Below are positions 34,681-42,356 of a DNA stretch of 64,000 nucleotides, one piece after another. Source of the DNA: Ancylobacter sp. WKF20 (GTDB lineage: Bacteria > Pseudomonadota > Alphaproteobacteria > Rhizobiales > Xanthobacteraceae); assembly GCF_029760895.1 (NCBI RefSeq), contig NZ_CP121679.1, positions 2,356,001-2,420,000 on the forward strand, in the 5' to 3' direction. Positions within the stretch are counted from its first letter, which is position 1. Every line of letters starts with the position of its first letter. Below the pieces are notes generated by a model, which was given only the letters and a program-made list of their open reading frames with translations, was not told where the DNA came from and ran no database searches. The translations under genes were made by a program, and so were the position numbers.

Positions 34681-35430
34681 ATGGCGAACCCCAAACTCAG
34701 CGTCCTCATTCTCGGAGCTGCCTCCGGCATCGCGCAGGCCACCGCTCGCCTCTATGCCGCCGAGGGTGCGGCCTTGGTGTTGACCGGCCGCCACAAGGAA
34801 CGCCTGGACCAGATTGGCGCGGACCTCACCGTGCGCGGAGCCTCTTCCGCAACGAGTGTCGAGCTCGATTTCCTGGCAGTAGATCCTCGCTCGGCATGGC
34901 AGGAATTGTGGGCACAGCACGGCCCCTTCGACCACATCCTCATCGCCTATGGGGTACTGGGCGATCATGCGCGGGCCGAAAAAGAGCCCGGCGCTGCGCA
35001 GGACATACTGGCGGTCAACTTCACCTCGGCTGCCGCATGGTCTCTGCTGATCGCGGAAGAACTGGAGCGGCGGGGCAAGGGTTCGCTCGTCGTACTCGGC
35101 TCCGTTGCGGGGGATCGCGGGCGACGGGCCAATTACATTTACGGCGCCGCCAAAGCGGGTCTCGCGACCCTGATACAGGGGATCGCTCATCGCTTCGCCG
35201 ATAAGGGCCCGCGCGCGGTGATCGTCAAGCCGGGCCCGACGGACACGCCGATGACCGCCGGCATGACGAAGGGCGGACCGTTATGGGCGACGCCCGAGCA
35301 GGTCGCGAAAGTGGTGCGCCGGGCGGCCGACGCGGGTGGACCCGTCCAATATGCACCCGCACGCTGGCGATTGATCATGCTGATCATTGGTTTCATTCCG
35401 TCGCGCATCTTCAATAAGATGAACCTGTAA
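34681..35430 (+). CDS. dprE2: DprE2-like short-chain dehydrogenase (decaprenyl-phospho-2-keto-ribose reductase)
   Basis: The 249-residue classical SDR has LGAASGIAQATARLY at the NAD(P) site, a serine in VVLGSVAGDRG, the catalytic pair YGAAK and a hydrophobic C-terminus (LIMLIIGFIPSRIF) that may contact the membrane, as in DprE2. With DprE1 it would epimerise polyprenyl-P-ribose to polyprenyl-P-D-arabinose. Two bases separate it from the DprE1-like stop, and its TAA overlaps the next ATG (TAATGA). Confidence 0.85.
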   Translation: MANPKLSVLILGAASGIAQATARLYAAEGAALVLTGRHKERLDQIGADLTVRGASSATSVELDFLAVDPRSAWQELWAQHGPFDHILIAYGVLGDHARAEKEPGAAQDILAVNFTSAAAWSLLIAEELERRGKGSLVVLGSVAGDRGRRANYIYGAAKAGLATLIQGIAHRFADKGPRAVIVKPGPTDTPMTAGMTKGGPLWATPEQVAKVVRRAADAGGPVQYAPARWRLIMLIIGFIPSRIFNKMNL

Positions 35431-36359
35431 TGAGCAAAATCGTCGTCACCGGCGCTGCCGGACTGGTTGGACAGAACCTGATTGCACGGCTCAAGCAGCG
35501 GCCGGATGTCACGCTGGTGGGCATCGACAAGCACCCGGCGAATGTTGCGCTGTTCCGCAAGGTGCATCCGGACGTCCCGATCATCGAGGCAGATCTGTCT
35601 TTGCCCGGCGACTGGATGGAAGCCTTGAAGGGCGCGGATGCCGTTGTCATCAATCAGGCCCAGATTGGCGGGCTGGATGAGGGTGAGTTCGTCGCCAACA
35701 ATGTCACGGCGACGCGCCACATTCTCGCGGCCATGGAACAACATGGCGTGGGCTATTTCGTCGGCATCTCGTCTTCGGTGGTGAACTCGCGCGCTGATGA
35801 TTTCTACACGCGCTCCAAGACGGCACAGGAGAAGCTCTTCCTCGCGAGCCCGATCCCGCATGTTATCCTGCGCCCCACCTTGATGTTCGGCTGGTTCGAT
35901 CGCAAGCACCTCGGCTGGTTACGGCGCTTCATGGACCGCACGCCGGTCTTCCCGATACCCGGCGACGGCAACTATCTGCGCCAGCCGCTTTATGTCGGCG
36001 ACTTTGTCTCGGTCATTGCTGCCAGCCTCGCCACGCGGGCGACCGGAACCTATGACATCTCCGGGCATGAGAAGGTCAGCTATGGCGCCTTGATCGGCAT
36101 GATCCATGACACGGTCAAACCGCGCGCCCGCCTCGTGCATATTCCCTATCGCATGTTCTGGCTCCTCCTGTGGCTCTATGCACGCTTCAGCCGCACGCCC
36201 CCCTTCACCACAAGCCAACTGGAAGCGCTCGTGATCCCTGAGGAGTTTCCGGTGACCGACTGGCCGGGCGCGTTCGGGGTTGCACGCACGCCGCTGAAAC
36301 AGGCGCTGGCCGAAACCTATCTCGATCCGGTCTACGGCCAGATCGTTCTTGAGTTCTGA
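35430..36359 (+). CDS. NAD-dependent epimerase/dehydratase family protein
   Basis: The 309-residue extended SDR has VTGAAGLVGQNLIARL at the N-terminus, the GISSSVVNS strand, YTRSK as the Tyr-Lys pair, and a short C-terminal region with an aromatic hydrophobic patch (RMFWLLLWLYARF). It presumably modifies a nucleotide- or lipid-linked sugar. Its ATG overlaps the DprE2-like stop by one base and its end overlaps the neighbourhood of the next start, so it is a fixed part of the operon. The mycobacterial arabinose pathway has no such gene, and the substrate is unknown. Confidence 0.85.
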   Translation: MSKIVVTGAAGLVGQNLIARLKQRPDVTLVGIDKHPANVALFRKVHPDVPIIEADLSLPGDWMEALKGADAVVINQAQIGGLDEGEFVANNVTATRHILAAMEQHGVGYFVGISSSVVNSRADDFYTRSKTAQEKLFLASPIPHVILRPTLMFGWFDRKHLGWLRRFMDRTPVFPIPGDGNYLRQPLYVGDFVSVIAASLATRATGTYDISGHEKVSYGALIGMIHDTVKPRARLVHIPYRMFWLLLWLYARFSRTPPFTTSQLEALVIPEEFPVTDWPGAFGVARTPLKQALAETYLDPVYGQIVLEF

Positions 36360-36369
36360 GGGGGTCTGC

Positions 36370-37650
36370 TTGACACGGGTCGTGGTGATCGGAGCCGGCC
36401 TGATGGGCCTTGCCGCAGCCTGGGAGGCTGTCAGGCGCGGCCATTCGGTCGATCTGGTGGAGGCCGACGTGCACGCCGGCGGCATGGCCGCGCATTTCGA
36501 TTTCGACGGCGTGTCGATCGAGCGCTTCTATCATTTCGTCTGCAAGTCGGACGCGCCCACCTTTGAGATGATGGCTGAACTCGGCATCGGCGACAAAATG
36601 CGGTGGCGCGACACGTCCATGGCCTATCGTATGGCTGGAGCGCTCCACAAATGGGGCGACCCGGTCTCGCTACTGACCTTCCCGCACCTGACCCTCGTGG
36701 AGAAATTCCGCACGGGACTGCAGATGTTCCTCGCCACCAAGGCGCGCAGCTTCGCGTCCATCGAACATCTGACATCCCGCCAATGGATCGAGCGCGGATC
36801 CGGCAAGGCCGTCTACGCCAAAATGTGGAAGCGGCTTCAGGAGCTCAAATTCTACGAATATGCCGACCATGTCTCAGCCTCCTGGATCGCGACGCGGGTG
36901 CGGCGCATCGGCAATTCCCGTCGCAGCCTGTTCCATGAGCAACTCGGCTATATCGAGGGTGGGTCGCAGACTCTCGTGGACGCCCTGGTCAGCGCATTCA
37001 TGGCCAAGGGCGGGCGTTTGCACCTCGCGACCCCCGCGGAACAGGTTCTGACAGCCGACGGGCGCGTCACTGGCGTGCGGGCGGGTGGCAAGGAATTCCC
37101 CGCCGACGCCGTGATCTCAACTGTGCCGACGCCGCTGATCAGCACCCTCGTCCCCGCTCTACCGGAGGCCGACAAGAACCGCTACGACGCCATCGAGAAC
37201 ATCGGCGTGGTGTGCTTGTTGTTCAAACTCAGGAAGTCGGTGAGCCCGCATTTCTGGATCAATATCGTCGAGCCAGACATCGAGATACCCGGGATCATCG
37301 AGTTCTCCAATCTGCGCCCGCTACCGCAGACAATGGTATACGTGCCCTATTACATGCCGGTTACGCATCCGAAGTGGAGCTCGCCAGATGCAGCGTTCAC
37401 GGCGGAAGCTTTCGGCTACATCAAGCGGCTGAATCCGGCGATCACCGATGATGACCTGATCGACGCCAAGGTAGGCCGCCTGCGTTACGCTCAACCCGTC
37501 TGCGGTCCGAACTTCCAACAGATGATCCCACCCGTGCAAACTGCCCTTGCCGGGCTGCAGATTGCCGACACCTGTTATTACTACCCCGAGGATCGGGGCA
37601 TCGCCGAAAGCATCCGTCTGGGCCGCGCCATGGCGCAGGTCATCCGATGA
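36370..37650 (+). CDS. FAD-dependent amine-oxidase-family oxidoreductase
   Basis: The 426-residue protein has an FAD dinucleotide fold at the very start (VVVIGAGLMGLAAAWEA), a HAGGMAAHF glutathione-reductase-like patch, GGSQTLVDALV and a C-terminal FAD segment with TCYYYPEDRGIAESIRLG. It belongs to the amine oxidase / protoporphyrinogen-oxidase-like group, which also includes UDP-galactopyranose mutase relatives and desaturases. In glycan operons such enzymes act on sugars or lipid carriers, but no reaction can be assigned. I start at the TTG at 36370, after a GGGG ribosome-like site, since the family begins exactly there. Another TTG lies at 36349. Confidence 0.82.
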   Translation: MTRVVVIGAGLMGLAAAWEAVRRGHSVDLVEADVHAGGMAAHFDFDGVSIERFYHFVCKSDAPTFEMMAELGIGDKMRWRDTSMAYRMAGALHKWGDPVSLLTFPHLTLVEKFRTGLQMFLATKARSFASIEHLTSRQWIERGSGKAVYAKMWKRLQELKFYEYADHVSASWIATRVRRIGNSRRSLFHEQLGYIEGGSQTLVDALVSAFMAKGGRLHLATPAEQVLTADGRVTGVRAGGKEFPADAVISTVPTPLISTLVPALPEADKNRYDAIENIGVVCLLFKLRKSVSPHFWINIVEPDIEIPGIIEFSNLRPLPQTMVYVPYYMPVTHPKWSSPDAAFTAEAFGYIKRLNPAITDDDLIDAKVGRLRYAQPVCGPNFQQMIPPVQTALAGLQIADTCYYYPEDRGIAESIRLGRAMAQVIR

Positions 37651-37669
37651 ACATTTGACAGGAGCTCAT

Positions 37670-38335
37670 ATGGACGACCTCGCCAGTATTTATCGTGAGC
37701 GTTTCGCGAATACCGGACTGGAAAAGCGTCAACGGGTCTGGCGCATCCTCTGTAACGACTTCTTTTCGACGATGATCAAGCCGACCGACACGGTTCTCGA
37801 TCTGGCGTGCGGCTATGGGGAATTCATCAATAATATTAAGGCAGGCCGCAAATTCGCCGTCGATCTGAACCCGGATTCACCCGCACATCTGGCGGCGGAC
37901 GTATCCTTTGCCAGCGCGTCGGCCAATGATCTCTTCTTCATTCCCGACAACACGCTCGACGTCGCGTTCACCTCCAACTTCCTGGAGCACCTGCCGGATA
38001 AGGCGGCGTGCAACGCGGTACTCAAGGAGGTTCTTCGCAAGCTCAAGCCCGGTGGCCGCTTCATCATCCTCGGACCCAATATCCGCTATGCCTACAAGGA
38101 ATACTGGGACTATTACGACCACTACCTCCCGCTGTCGCACCTGTCGCTCAGCGAGGGTCTGCTGATCAATGGCTATGAGCTCGAGCGCGTCATTGACCGG
38201 TTCCTGCCTTACACAATGAACAACAGTACACCGACGCATGACCTGCTGATCCGCGCTTACCTCGCCCTGCCATTGGCCTGGAAAATCATGGGCAAGCAGT
38301 TCCTCGTCGTGGCGCGCAAGCGGAGCGCTTCGTGA
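37670..38335 (+). CDS. Class I SAM-dependent methyltransferase
   Basis: The 221-residue protein has the SAM motif I VLDLACGYGEF (about 44-54), an acidic AVDLNP motif II, FTSNFLEHLPD and LRKLKPGGRFIILGPN. These place it in the Methyltransf_11/23 group. A clear AGGAG precedes the ATG at 37670. Its stop is overlapped by gtrA (GTGA). It is probably an O-methyltransferase for a sugar or lipid-linked intermediate, inferred from context. Confidence 0.87.
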   Translation: MDDLASIYRERFANTGLEKRQRVWRILCNDFFSTMIKPTDTVLDLACGYGEFINNIKAGRKFAVDLNPDSPAHLAADVSFASASANDLFFIPDNTLDVAFTSNFLEHLPDKAACNAVLKEVLRKLKPGGRFIILGPNIRYAYKEYWDYYDHYLPLSHLSLSEGLLINGYELERVIDRFLPYTMNNSTPTHDLLIRAYLALPLAWKIMGKQFLVVARKRSAS

Positions 38336-38730
38336 CGTCACGCTTCCTGTTGTTTCTTGTGGCCGGCGCGATAGCCGCGACCGTCAATATCGTTGCTCGC
38401 ATCCTCCTGAATTATGTCGTTCCTTTTGAGGTCGCCGTCGCACTTGCCTTCCCGATAGCCCTCACTGTCGGGTTCTTTCTCAATCGGCATTATGTTTTCG
38501 ATGCGGATACTGGAGCCGTCGGGGGACAGTATGCCCGCTTCCTCATGGTGAACCTCGTCGCTCTCGGCCACGTGTGGGTGATCAGCGTGGGCCTCGCCGG
38601 CTGGGTGCTGCCAGCGATCGGATACGACTACCATCGCGAACTCGTCGCGCACGCCATAGGCGTCGCCAGCCCCATCTTCACCAGTTATTTCCTGCACAAG
38701 TTTTTCACGTTCCGCACGAGGCGGATCTGA
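38332..38730 (+). CDS. GtrA-family small membrane protein
   Basis: The 132-residue protein has four hydrophobic helices and the GtrA features FLNRHYVFD between helices 2 and 3 and SYFLHKFFTFR at the end. GtrA proteins are linked to flipping or presenting polyprenyl-phosphate sugars. The mycobacterial homologue Rv3789 sits next to dprE1 and dprE2, so its presence here at the end of a dprE-type operon supports a lipid-linked pentose pathway. The GTG start overlaps the methyltransferase stop. Confidence 0.88.
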   Translation: MTSRFLLFLVAGAIAATVNIVARILLNYVVPFEVAVALAFPIALTVGFFLNRHYVFDADTGAVGGQYARFLMVNLVALGHVWVISVGLAGWVLPAIGYDYHRELVAHAIGVASPIFTSYFLHKFFTFRTRRI

Positions 38731-38804
38731 GTTGAGGCGTGCAACCACCACGTTCGGGTACGATTAAACCCAAACTCGCCAAATCACCCCAACTCAAACC
38801 GGCC

Positions 38805-41800
38805 TCAGTCGCTTCTACTGATTTCTGCCGGACCTGTCCGGTGCTCAGCGACAAGATTTTGATAGGTATTGGCATATTCACGAGCCAATGCGACCATGTC
38901 GTAACTGCTGCCCAAATGCTTTGCCGCGTCTGAATAACGGGCACGTTGAGCATCATCAATCATCGCCTGCATCGCGTCTGCCAGGACGGCAACGAAGCGC
39001 TGATCGTCAGCATCTGCGGGGATAACAACTCCTGCAGCATCCTGCCCTTCGGGAGAAACCATGTTGCTGATCTCCCCAACGTCGCTGGCGACAACGGGGC
39101 GGCCACACTGAAGTGCTTGAATGATGCAAAGAGGGAACGATTCACCGGGGAACCGCGTGGGAACGACCGCGACGTCACTCAGTCGGTACAGGCCGGCGAT
39201 GTGCGATTGATACCCGAGAAAAGTGATGTCTGGATCGGCTCCGTACAGGGGGGCCAGTCGCTCATGTTCCTCGCCATCACCGCAGAGCAAAAGATGCAGC
39301 GATCGACCCGCATGCGCCTTACGCACGCTCTGGAACGCCTTGATGCACGGCTCCCACCCCTTGGACGGAATGCCGCGAGCAACAAAAGTGAAGACGACGG
39401 CATCCTCGCGGATGCCGAGTTCGGCGCGCGTCTCCGGAAAGGGTCGTTCATCGAGCGGCATGGCATTGGGCAGCTTCTGAAACCTGCTCGCCGGTACCTG
39501 CAATTCCCTGAGGAATGTACGATTTCTTTCCGCCGTGTAGACGAAATGATCGACCTTGGCCGCCAGCTCAGCAAGTCTCTCGCGTTCCAGATCCGACGCT
39601 TCATAGGAACCGTGCAGGGTCACGAGGTAGGGTACACCCCCCTGCATATTCCACTGTTCGAAGAAATGAATTTCGGAACCCACATTATGAGAATGGACCA
39701 GAGTAACTCCAGCCTCCCTCAAGAACCGGTCGACACCATATTTTTGTATGACCTCTTTACTGTAGACCGGGATCGAGGGGTTCAGTGCAGATCTAAGTTC
39801 AGGATTTACATGGCTCAATTCAAAGCAAACGAACGATACGTTCCATCCTAAATCAAAGAGACTATTCGCCAAATTTATCGGAAAAAGCTCGCCGCCGCCC
39901 GGCACAAAACCGTATGACGCAATCAAGACGTGATTCTTGATCCGCTTTTGGCGACGTAGCTTCGCGTGATTCAGCAGGCCATCGAGAGGTCCAAATTTCT
40001 TATCAAGCTCGAGCCATGTAAATTGCCCAAGCATGTTCTCGTAGAATTTTCGCAACGTTTCATCCAACACCTCCCACGTGCTGCAAAGCTTAAGCATGAA
40101 TCGCTCAAGCTCTTGATAGAAATCAGCACGATATATACCGGTCGAAGATGTGTTATTTCCATGCCGACGAAAATAGGATACGGCATCAGGCCGCCAGGCA
40201 ATTTGTCCACCAGCCGAGATCTGCAAATATAGGAACCAGTCGCCGGCGACGCGATAGGTTTTCGCTTCGCTCCAGACTTCTGGGCAAATATCGACACGCC
40301 GGAAAAGGCAGCCCCCAACATTAGCAATAACGTTATTGACCCCAAAGCCTTTCGCGAACCAATCAGCCGCAGGCCGGACAAGGCGGCGCTCCCAAATGCC
40401 GGCTTCGGCGCCCTCGCGATAAGCGTCCATACCGTCCTGAAAATTACCCCCTTCGTCGACGTACAGTATGCGACCGAAGGCAATCATCACGCTCATATCG
40501 ACGAATTCGCCGTACAACTTCTCCACAAAATCGGGCTCACAGAAATCATCGCTCTCGCAGATCCATATCAGATCTCCGCGGCTGCTCTCGACACCCTTCT
40601 GCCATTGATGGAACACGCCCCCCGAATTGACGCTATTCAGAACACATCGAATGCGATCAGGGTACTCGGCGCAGTATGATTGAATGATGCTCTGGCTACC
40701 GTCCGTTGAGCTATCATCCAAAATGATGATTTCGATATTTGAGTATGTCTGAGCGAGGATCGATTCGATACGCTGCGGTAAGAAGCGCGCGTGATTGTAA
40801 TTGGGGACGATGGCGCTGATTTTCGGCCGGAAACTGCTCACACCGCCAGGTGGTGCGGCCTGCCGCCGTTCAGCTTTGCCATGAAGCACCCAGTGAATGA
40901 ACGGATTGATGCCCCCTTCCCGAATGTCCGGCCAGCGATCGAGATAGTAGGACGTGACGAAATCCGCTTGCGGATTCCGTCCCTCTCGCCAGCCATGGGT
41001 CAAGAAGTGCTGAAAGGGATTCAACCCGGCCGCAGCGACGTCCGGGTACGTATCGAGATAATACGACGGATCGAAAGCCGCGACGACCCGCTCGATGTCT
41101 TCTTGTGACAACCCTTCAAGTCCGGTTGGAAGCGAAGGGACTGCTGAGGACTTAAAACGGGCCTGCAGAGATTTGGGAATCCACTTCTGCCACGACTTAC
41201 GACGCTTGATTGAATGGGCCTGCTGCCCGGCAACGACCAACGCATTATGCACGGTGGCCTTCTGCAAGCTAATGGCCGCAGCGTCTACTGGTCGCGCACG
41301 CGGAAGACTGTCCCTATAGTTCTGGCTGAACAAAGCAAGCAGCCACCTAGACCGCATCAAAATATCCTGCGGAAGCGTCGCTCCGCCGAACTCGGATGAG
41401 GTCGTGTGACCAACGTCCCGCTGGCGCTCGAGCAGATCCGCCGTGATCCATCGGCTCCCGAGCTGCGCGAAGAAATCCTGCACAGCATTGGTGTCGTCTG
41501 TCTCCAAACCTGCGAGGAGGCCCATAATGTCCGGCGCCTCACGGCCGACGGCGAGGACGCCGAGCCCGTGCCCGTGCAGAAACTCAAAGGACGGATAGAT
41601 AGTGCGCAGCTCCTCCCAGAGCCGCCACACACCGAAGCCTCGCTCGCGAACATTGATGTCGTGGAACAGGATGACACCCCGCTCGGACATTTTGGGTAGC
41701 CAGCCCTCGAAGTCGGCTTTCACCGCCTCGTAGGTGTGCAGGCCGTCGATATGCAGGAGATCGACAAAGCCGTCGGCAAAATAGGGCAGCGCCTCATCGA

Positions 41801-42158
41801 AGGTCATGCGCATCAGTTCGGCGAACGAGCCAAAGCGCGTGGCGATGAAGGGCTGCAGATCGGCAAACACGCCCTCACCATAACGGCCCGCATGATCGTC
41901 ACCTTGCCAGGTGTCGACGGCATAGCAGCGACAGCTCAGATGCTGGCGCAGCACGGCCTCGCAGAAAGCGGCGAACGAGACGCCGTTATGCGTGCCCAAC
42001 TCCACGATGCAGCGCGGTCGGAGCTCCGAGACTATCCAGTGAGCGAAGGGAACATGCCCCCACCAGGCGCTCATTGATCCCGTTCGCGTCGGCATCCACA
42101 ACGCCGGGTGGCCTTGGAGCCGGACGATATCGGCAATCTGCGTCTCGTCGAGAGGCAT
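38805..42158 (-). CDS. Four-part glycan assembly protein: methyltransferase, spacer repeats, GT2 and GT4
   Basis: The 1117-residue protein has several domains. Residues about 20-215 are a class I methyltransferase (Methyltransf_24-like: IVELGTHNGVSFAAF, LLHIDGLHTYEA, LFHDINVRERG). Residues about 365-435 hold two copies of a short motif often linked to glycosyltransferases (SYYLDTYPDVAAAGLNPFQH and the matching SYYLDRWPDIREGGINPFIH). Residues about 447-680 form a GT2 domain (SAIVPNYNHARFL, ILDDSSTDGS, CESDDF). Residues about 765-1090 form a GT4 domain (IASYGFVPGGGELF, FVARGIPSKG, ESFPLCIIQALQCGRPVV). It could methylate and extend a glycan from one polypeptide. The middle of the gene is visibly richer in A+T than its surroundings. 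Confidence 0.87.
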   Translation of the reverse strand: MPLDETQIADIVRLQGHPALWMPTRTGSMSAWWGHVPFAHWIVSELRPRCIVELGTHNGVSFAAFCEAVLRQHLSCRCYAVDTWQGDDHAGRYGEGVFADLQPFIATRFGSFAELMRMTFDEALPYFADGFVDLLHIDGLHTYEAVKADFEGWLPKMSERGVILFHDINVRERGFGVWRLWEELRTIYPSFEFLHGHGLGVLAVGREAPDIMGLLAGLETDDTNAVQDFFAQLGSRWITADLLERQRDVGHTTSSEFGGATLPQDILMRSRWLLALFSQNYRDSLPRARPVDAAAISLQKATVHNALVVAGQQAHSIKRRKSWQKWIPKSLQARFKSSAVPSLPTGLEGLSQEDIERVVAAFDPSYYLDTYPDVAAAGLNPFQHFLTHGWREGRNPQADFVTSYYLDRWPDIREGGINPFIHWVLHGKAERRQAAPPGGVSSFRPKISAIVPNYNHARFLPQRIESILAQTYSNIEIIILDDSSTDGSQSIIQSYCAEYPDRIRCVLNSVNSGGVFHQWQKGVESSRGDLIWICESDDFCEPDFVEKLYGEFVDMSVMIAFGRILYVDEGGNFQDGMDAYREGAEAGIWERRLVRPAADWFAKGFGVNNVIANVGGCLFRRVDICPEVWSEAKTYRVAGDWFLYLQISAGGQIAWRPDAVSYFRRHGNNTSSTGIYRADFYQELERFMLKLCSTWEVLDETLRKFYENMLGQFTWLELDKKFGPLDGLLNHAKLRRQKRIKNHVLIASYGFVPGGGELFPINLANSLFDLGWNVSFVCFELSHVNPELRSALNPSIPVYSKEVIQKYGVDRFLREAGVTLVHSHNVGSEIHFFEQWNMQGGVPYLVTLHGSYEASDLERERLAELAAKVDHFVYTAERNRTFLRELQVPASRFQKLPNAMPLDERPFPETRAELGIREDAVVFTFVARGIPSKGWEPCIKAFQSVRKAHAGRSLHLLLCGDGEEHERLAPLYGADPDITFLGYQSHIAGLYRLSDVAVVPTRFPGESFPLCIIQALQCGRPVVASDVGEISNMVSPEGQDAAGVVIPADADDQRFVAVLADAMQAMIDDAQRARYSDAAKHLGSSYDMVALAREYANTYQNLVAEHRTGPAEISRSD

Positions 42159-42356
42159 TCTAGCACTCCAAGGGGCACATCGCTGTTACACAACAGGATG
42201 GATGCAGCCGCAACCCAATCCATCCAGCACGACACATGAATAAACGCGCGCGTGCATCAAGGGAAGCTACGCTTTCAGGAGCGGCTCTGAAATTTTCTAC
42301 CTTTTAAAACAGCCAAACACTTACACTCGGCAAAAATGTAACCGCCCGCGACAGAT

